DNA of 64,000 bases, taken from Homalodisca vitripennis. Lineage: Eukaryota; Arthropoda; Insecta; Hemiptera; Cicadellidae. Location: NCBI RefSeq assembly GCF_021130785.1, contig NC_060207.1:104717001-104781000 (forward strand), in the 5' to 3' direction. The position numbers were made by a program, and so were the translations under genes. The first letter of the stretch is position 1, and every line of letters starts with the position of its first letter. The notes under the pieces were generated by a model. It saw nothing but the letters and a program-made list of their open reading frames with translations, was not told where the DNA came from and did no database searches. Positions 61,043 to 64,000 of the stretch are shown here, in pieces.

Positions 61043-62095
61043 TGTACCGTATATGCAAATAGTTACAATAATACATTGTTAAATAAAAAAAAATGGAAAA
61101 TTGAACCAAATATTTTTATATGTAATTATGCTTAGTTTAATAAAAAAAAAATAAAATAAAACCTAAGATTGGTATAATGTTAAAATAAGGCATCCCTGAA
61201 ATAGCTTGAATTGGACAAGTTCAGTTCTGTACATTTAAAACAATAGTACTCCATTGTAAGAAACTGAATTTTTTTGATTGGTTCAGAGGTCTAAAAACTT
61301 GCTAACCAATAGGAAACCTAGTTGGTTACTTGTCTTGTAATGTTAGAACAAAGCTACTGGAGAGCTCTGATCATTATCTTGTGTAGTTTAGGCCTTGTAG
61401 GCACATAGTTAGTAGTCCGGATTGAAAGAAGACCCCAGTTTACGGGTATGTACATTTTATAAGAACTTTGAAACCAATCAACAAATTGTTTTAATTTAAA
61501 TAAAAATTCATACATATCTTTATTGTGTAAAAAAAAATTTTAAATATCAATAAAAATTTCACTAAAATGTTTTAAATAACTAAGAAGTAAATTGTTTTTA
61601 ACAAAGTAATAAAATCTAAACTACATTACAATTCTAATCAGATTTGCAATTTGTTTCTTATTAGGGTTTTCGGTGAACCGGACAAGAAACCAAATAAAAG
61701 GTGTAAGTGATTTAGTTTTAATATATTAAGAAGAAGTATTTTATTTTTGTTGGATACAACAATTCAAGCTATAGTCAGGAATATAAAATGGTTTAACTAT
61801 TGAAAATTTATAATGAAATGTGCTCTTACTAAAATTATATTAAGAAATGCAAAAAATGTACAAAACATCAAATTAATTGTCAATTGAAGATTGTGCAACA
61901 AGATAAATAAAAAAAAAATTTTTAACATTACAAGACTACAATTTCATTTGGCAGAACACAAAACTCCATTTAAATATTATTATTTATGATACAAACCAAA
62001 TAATCTGGTTATAATTATTTGTCATGGAGTATCTCCACCAGAGGATACAGTGCATAACTAATAATATACATATTTATTAGAGCAACCATGTTACA
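61043..62095 (+). repeat. gypsy-2 3' LTR
   Basis: Copy of 53,947-54,994; followed by the target duplication AATC. Confidence 0.93.
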
Positions 62096-63750
62096 AATCT
62101 AGCAATAATGCGGTGGCAGTATTACCTTCCTCTAATTGGTCAATAAAGAAATCTACCAAGCTAATCAGTGCAGTGGTTGTAGACTTGCCTGCCAAGAACC
62201 CATGTTGCTGAGTTGGAAGAAGTTTGTTAGAAATTACATGGTCTATGAGTCTAAGTTAATGTTATTTTTTCTATGATCTTAGAAAATGTCGGTATCAGAG
62301 AGATTGGTCAATAATTTTATGGTTGAGTGGGTGGGCCCTGATTGAACTTTGGGTAAACCTTTGCCAACTTTAAGGCAGTTGGAAAGGTTCCTGAAATATA
62401 GGATTTGTTTATTATATCTACTAGAGAGTTAATCAGTTCTTCATTACAGGTTTTCAGTAATTTGACAGAGATTCCATCGTATCCTAAAGATGTCTTTGGT
62501 TTTAAGCCATTTACAACCTTGGATACTTCTAGACTGTTTGTCGGATGGAGGATGAGTGTAGGAACGTTAGGTCTGTCCATAGGTATTACCATCGACTGAT
62601 TGATAACCTGTCCATTTCTTTTTTTGGGCTGTTCTTTTGACTTTCTTTCAGAGTTTATAACTCTCAAGAGTGCTTTAGTCTTATTGTCAGCTTCAGATAT
62701 AATGTATTTTGTAGCTTGCTGTCTCAATTGTCGTAATCTTACATCGTATTCTTTTTTATTTGTGATGCATTTCTTTTATGCTCTTCTCTACCTGAGGTAT
62801 TGTATTAATTTTGAGCCTTAACTAGCATTTCTTTTAGGTGAATTGTCAAGGGGTCATTTAGTACTGGTTTATTTCGTCTCTGAGTCATTCTCGATCTGAT
62901 CAAAGGACAGGTGTCATTGAGTGCGTAAGTTAGCGTTTGAAGAAACTTGCTATAGGTGTAATTTACCTCAATGAAACTGTACACTTCTGCCCAGTCATGC
63001 TGGCCAAGTCGTGATTTCAGTCTTAGGAGGTTTCTAATATTCATACGTCTGCGTTCCGTGGTTTTAGATGTTCGAGGTGGTACACAATTCCTCTTTATTG
63101 TGCATAGCTGGCCTGTGTGGTCCGAAATCCAAGTATTTATTATCTGAACATGTAGGTCTTCTGGCTGAAGGTTTGTGCACACACAATCTATAGAGGTTCT
63201 GGAAGTTGGTGTAATTCTAGTAGGTGGAAGGTCAAGTCTCACCATATTATGACTTTTTAGGATGTCTTGCATATGACTGTAGTCGTTCTTTTCATCCAGA
63301 CAGTCTGTGTTTATGTCACCCATGAGGATGGTGTCATGTGTCCCTGTTTGTATTATTTCTAGGGTCTGTGCTATGACTTCAAGGCTTTGAGCCACATTGC
63401 CTTGATTTCTATATACTCCTATAATGTAGGTGTCAGTTTTTGCTTGTTTAATTCTTATTACCGCTACTTCACACCCAAGTTAAATACATAGCTCATAAAC
63501 ACTGATTGCTTCAATGTGACTCTGAAGTGCTTCTTTTGCATATACGGCTACACTTCCTTTTAGAAAAATATTTCTGCTGTATTCTGTAACTAGGTAATAA
63601 TTAGTCAGTCTTGTGTTTTTTCAGAACTCCTTTCCTTTGACCATGTTCAGTTACGATTAGTATATCAGGGTTTGTAGTGTCGAGGAGTGCATTCATTTGC
63701 TCGATTTTGTTAGAAATCCTATCGGTGTTCTGATGCAGTATGGAAAGCAT
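62096..63750 (-). mobile_element. LINE-2, 5' part (endonuclease and RT N-terminal half)
   Basis: On the minus strand from ATG 63,750: MLSILHQNTDRISNKIEQMN and PDILIVTEHG (endonuclease start and Glu region), TYIIGVYRNQGN, ILMGDINTDCL, RTSIDCVCTNL and ISDHTGQLCTI (His region). This is a full APE-type endonuclease in two or three frames. The linker ends LKEMLVKAQN. The RT then begins (NVPTLILHPTNS, GLKPKTSLGYDGISVKLLK, SGTFPTALKLAKVYP, QHGFLAGKSTTTAL) and stops at 62,096 within LLLD, exactly where DCSKAFD resumes at 53,946. No ORF1 is visible up to the window edge. Confidence 0.85.
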
Positions 63751-64000
63751 TTTATGACTGAATGTATTGCTGTGGGCTTGAATACTATTGTTCTGTAACG
63801 CTTTTGTTCTGTAAATACTATTGTTAGCTGGCGCACCAGGTTAACATTAACATTAACATTGAGCCTGATTCCATACTTACTTCTCAAACGCTTCTACACC
63901 TTGTAACAAAATAAATTTATTTAATACAATCTGTTTTTTTATTACAATGAATTGGTCACAAGTAAGCTAGTTTAATTAAAAAGCTACACGCTATTGGTGT
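63751..64000. other. window edge, possibly LINE-2 upstream sequence
   Basis: AT-rich with a short AACATT repeat at about 63,842-63,860. Too little sequence to tell whether ORF1 of LINE-2 lies further right. Confidence 0.3.

Larger units (their letters stand above)
53947..62095 (+). mobile_element. gypsy-2: Ty3/gypsy element, 8,149 bp, frame-broken
   Basis: LTRs of 1,048 and 1,053 bp (TGTACCGT...TGTTACA) bound gag and pol in the same order as gypsy-1, to which it is clearly related (shared LTR start, gag N-terminus, frameshift signal and pol motifs). A purine tract GAGGGAGAGA (61,030-61,039) precedes the 3' LTR. Gag and pol are interrupted by many single-base shifts. The two LTRs also differ mainly by single-base length changes, which suggests part of the damage is in the sequence and not in the DNA. 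Insertion is into the RT of a minus-strand LINE. Confidence 0.93.

Overview
The window looks like a piece of AT-rich arthropod nuclear DNA, most likely insect and perhaps hemipteran. The evidence is spliced genes with GT-AG junctions, insect-style TATA plus TCATTC core promoter signals, two non-LTR retrotransposons, two Ty3/gypsy elements, a cut-and-paste transposon, an arthropod-type repeat ORF, and many long (CA)n and (TA)n microsatellites. The hemipteran guess is weak. No tRNA, rRNA or prokaryotic feature is visible.

Only one host gene can be followed through: a six-exon, plus-strand, secreted serine-protease homologue running from 10,955 to 50,625. Its splice phases agree at every junction (1, 0, 2, 0, 0). 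The encoded chymotrypsin-fold domain keeps IVGG, the catalytic Asp and TGWGS. It has lost the catalytic His (now Ser), the catalytic Ser (now Thr), the Cys42-Cys58 pair and the basic activation residue, so it reads as a pseudoenzyme. A second, unassigned candidate exon lies on the minus strand near 1.0-1.26 kb.

Most of the rest is mobile DNA. At 4.9-9.34 kb there is a decayed LINE with ORF1 and ORF2, followed by a shorter LINE remnant. Intron 1 of the protease homologue (about 24 kb) holds a degenerate arthropod repeat ORF (about 11.75-12.5 kb) and a nested pair. The outer member of that pair is a 2.09-kb solo LTR (15,036-24,568, target duplication CGCT) with its own minus-strand TATA/Inr promoter, splice donor and two minisatellites. 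The inner member is a very young gypsy element (16,560-24,000, target duplication AAGA, LTRs differing at two sites). Intron 1 also contains a complete 2,947-bp DNA transposon (29,485-32,431) with 32-bp terminal inverted repeats, AACT target duplication, clustered subterminal repeats and a broken two-exon transposase-like gene. Later introns carry 78-bp, 40/203-bp and 120-bp tandem arrays.

From 52.7 kb to 63.75 kb a minus-strand LINE is split exactly inside its reverse-transcriptase LDCSKAFD motif by a second gypsy element (53,947-62,095, target duplication AATC). Both gypsy elements share a -1 ribosomal frameshift design: the heptamer A AAA AAC in the gag frame, a 9-nt spacer and a G-rich stem. 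The LTR pair of the second element differs mostly by 1-nt indels, which suggests local consensus errors as well as real decay.
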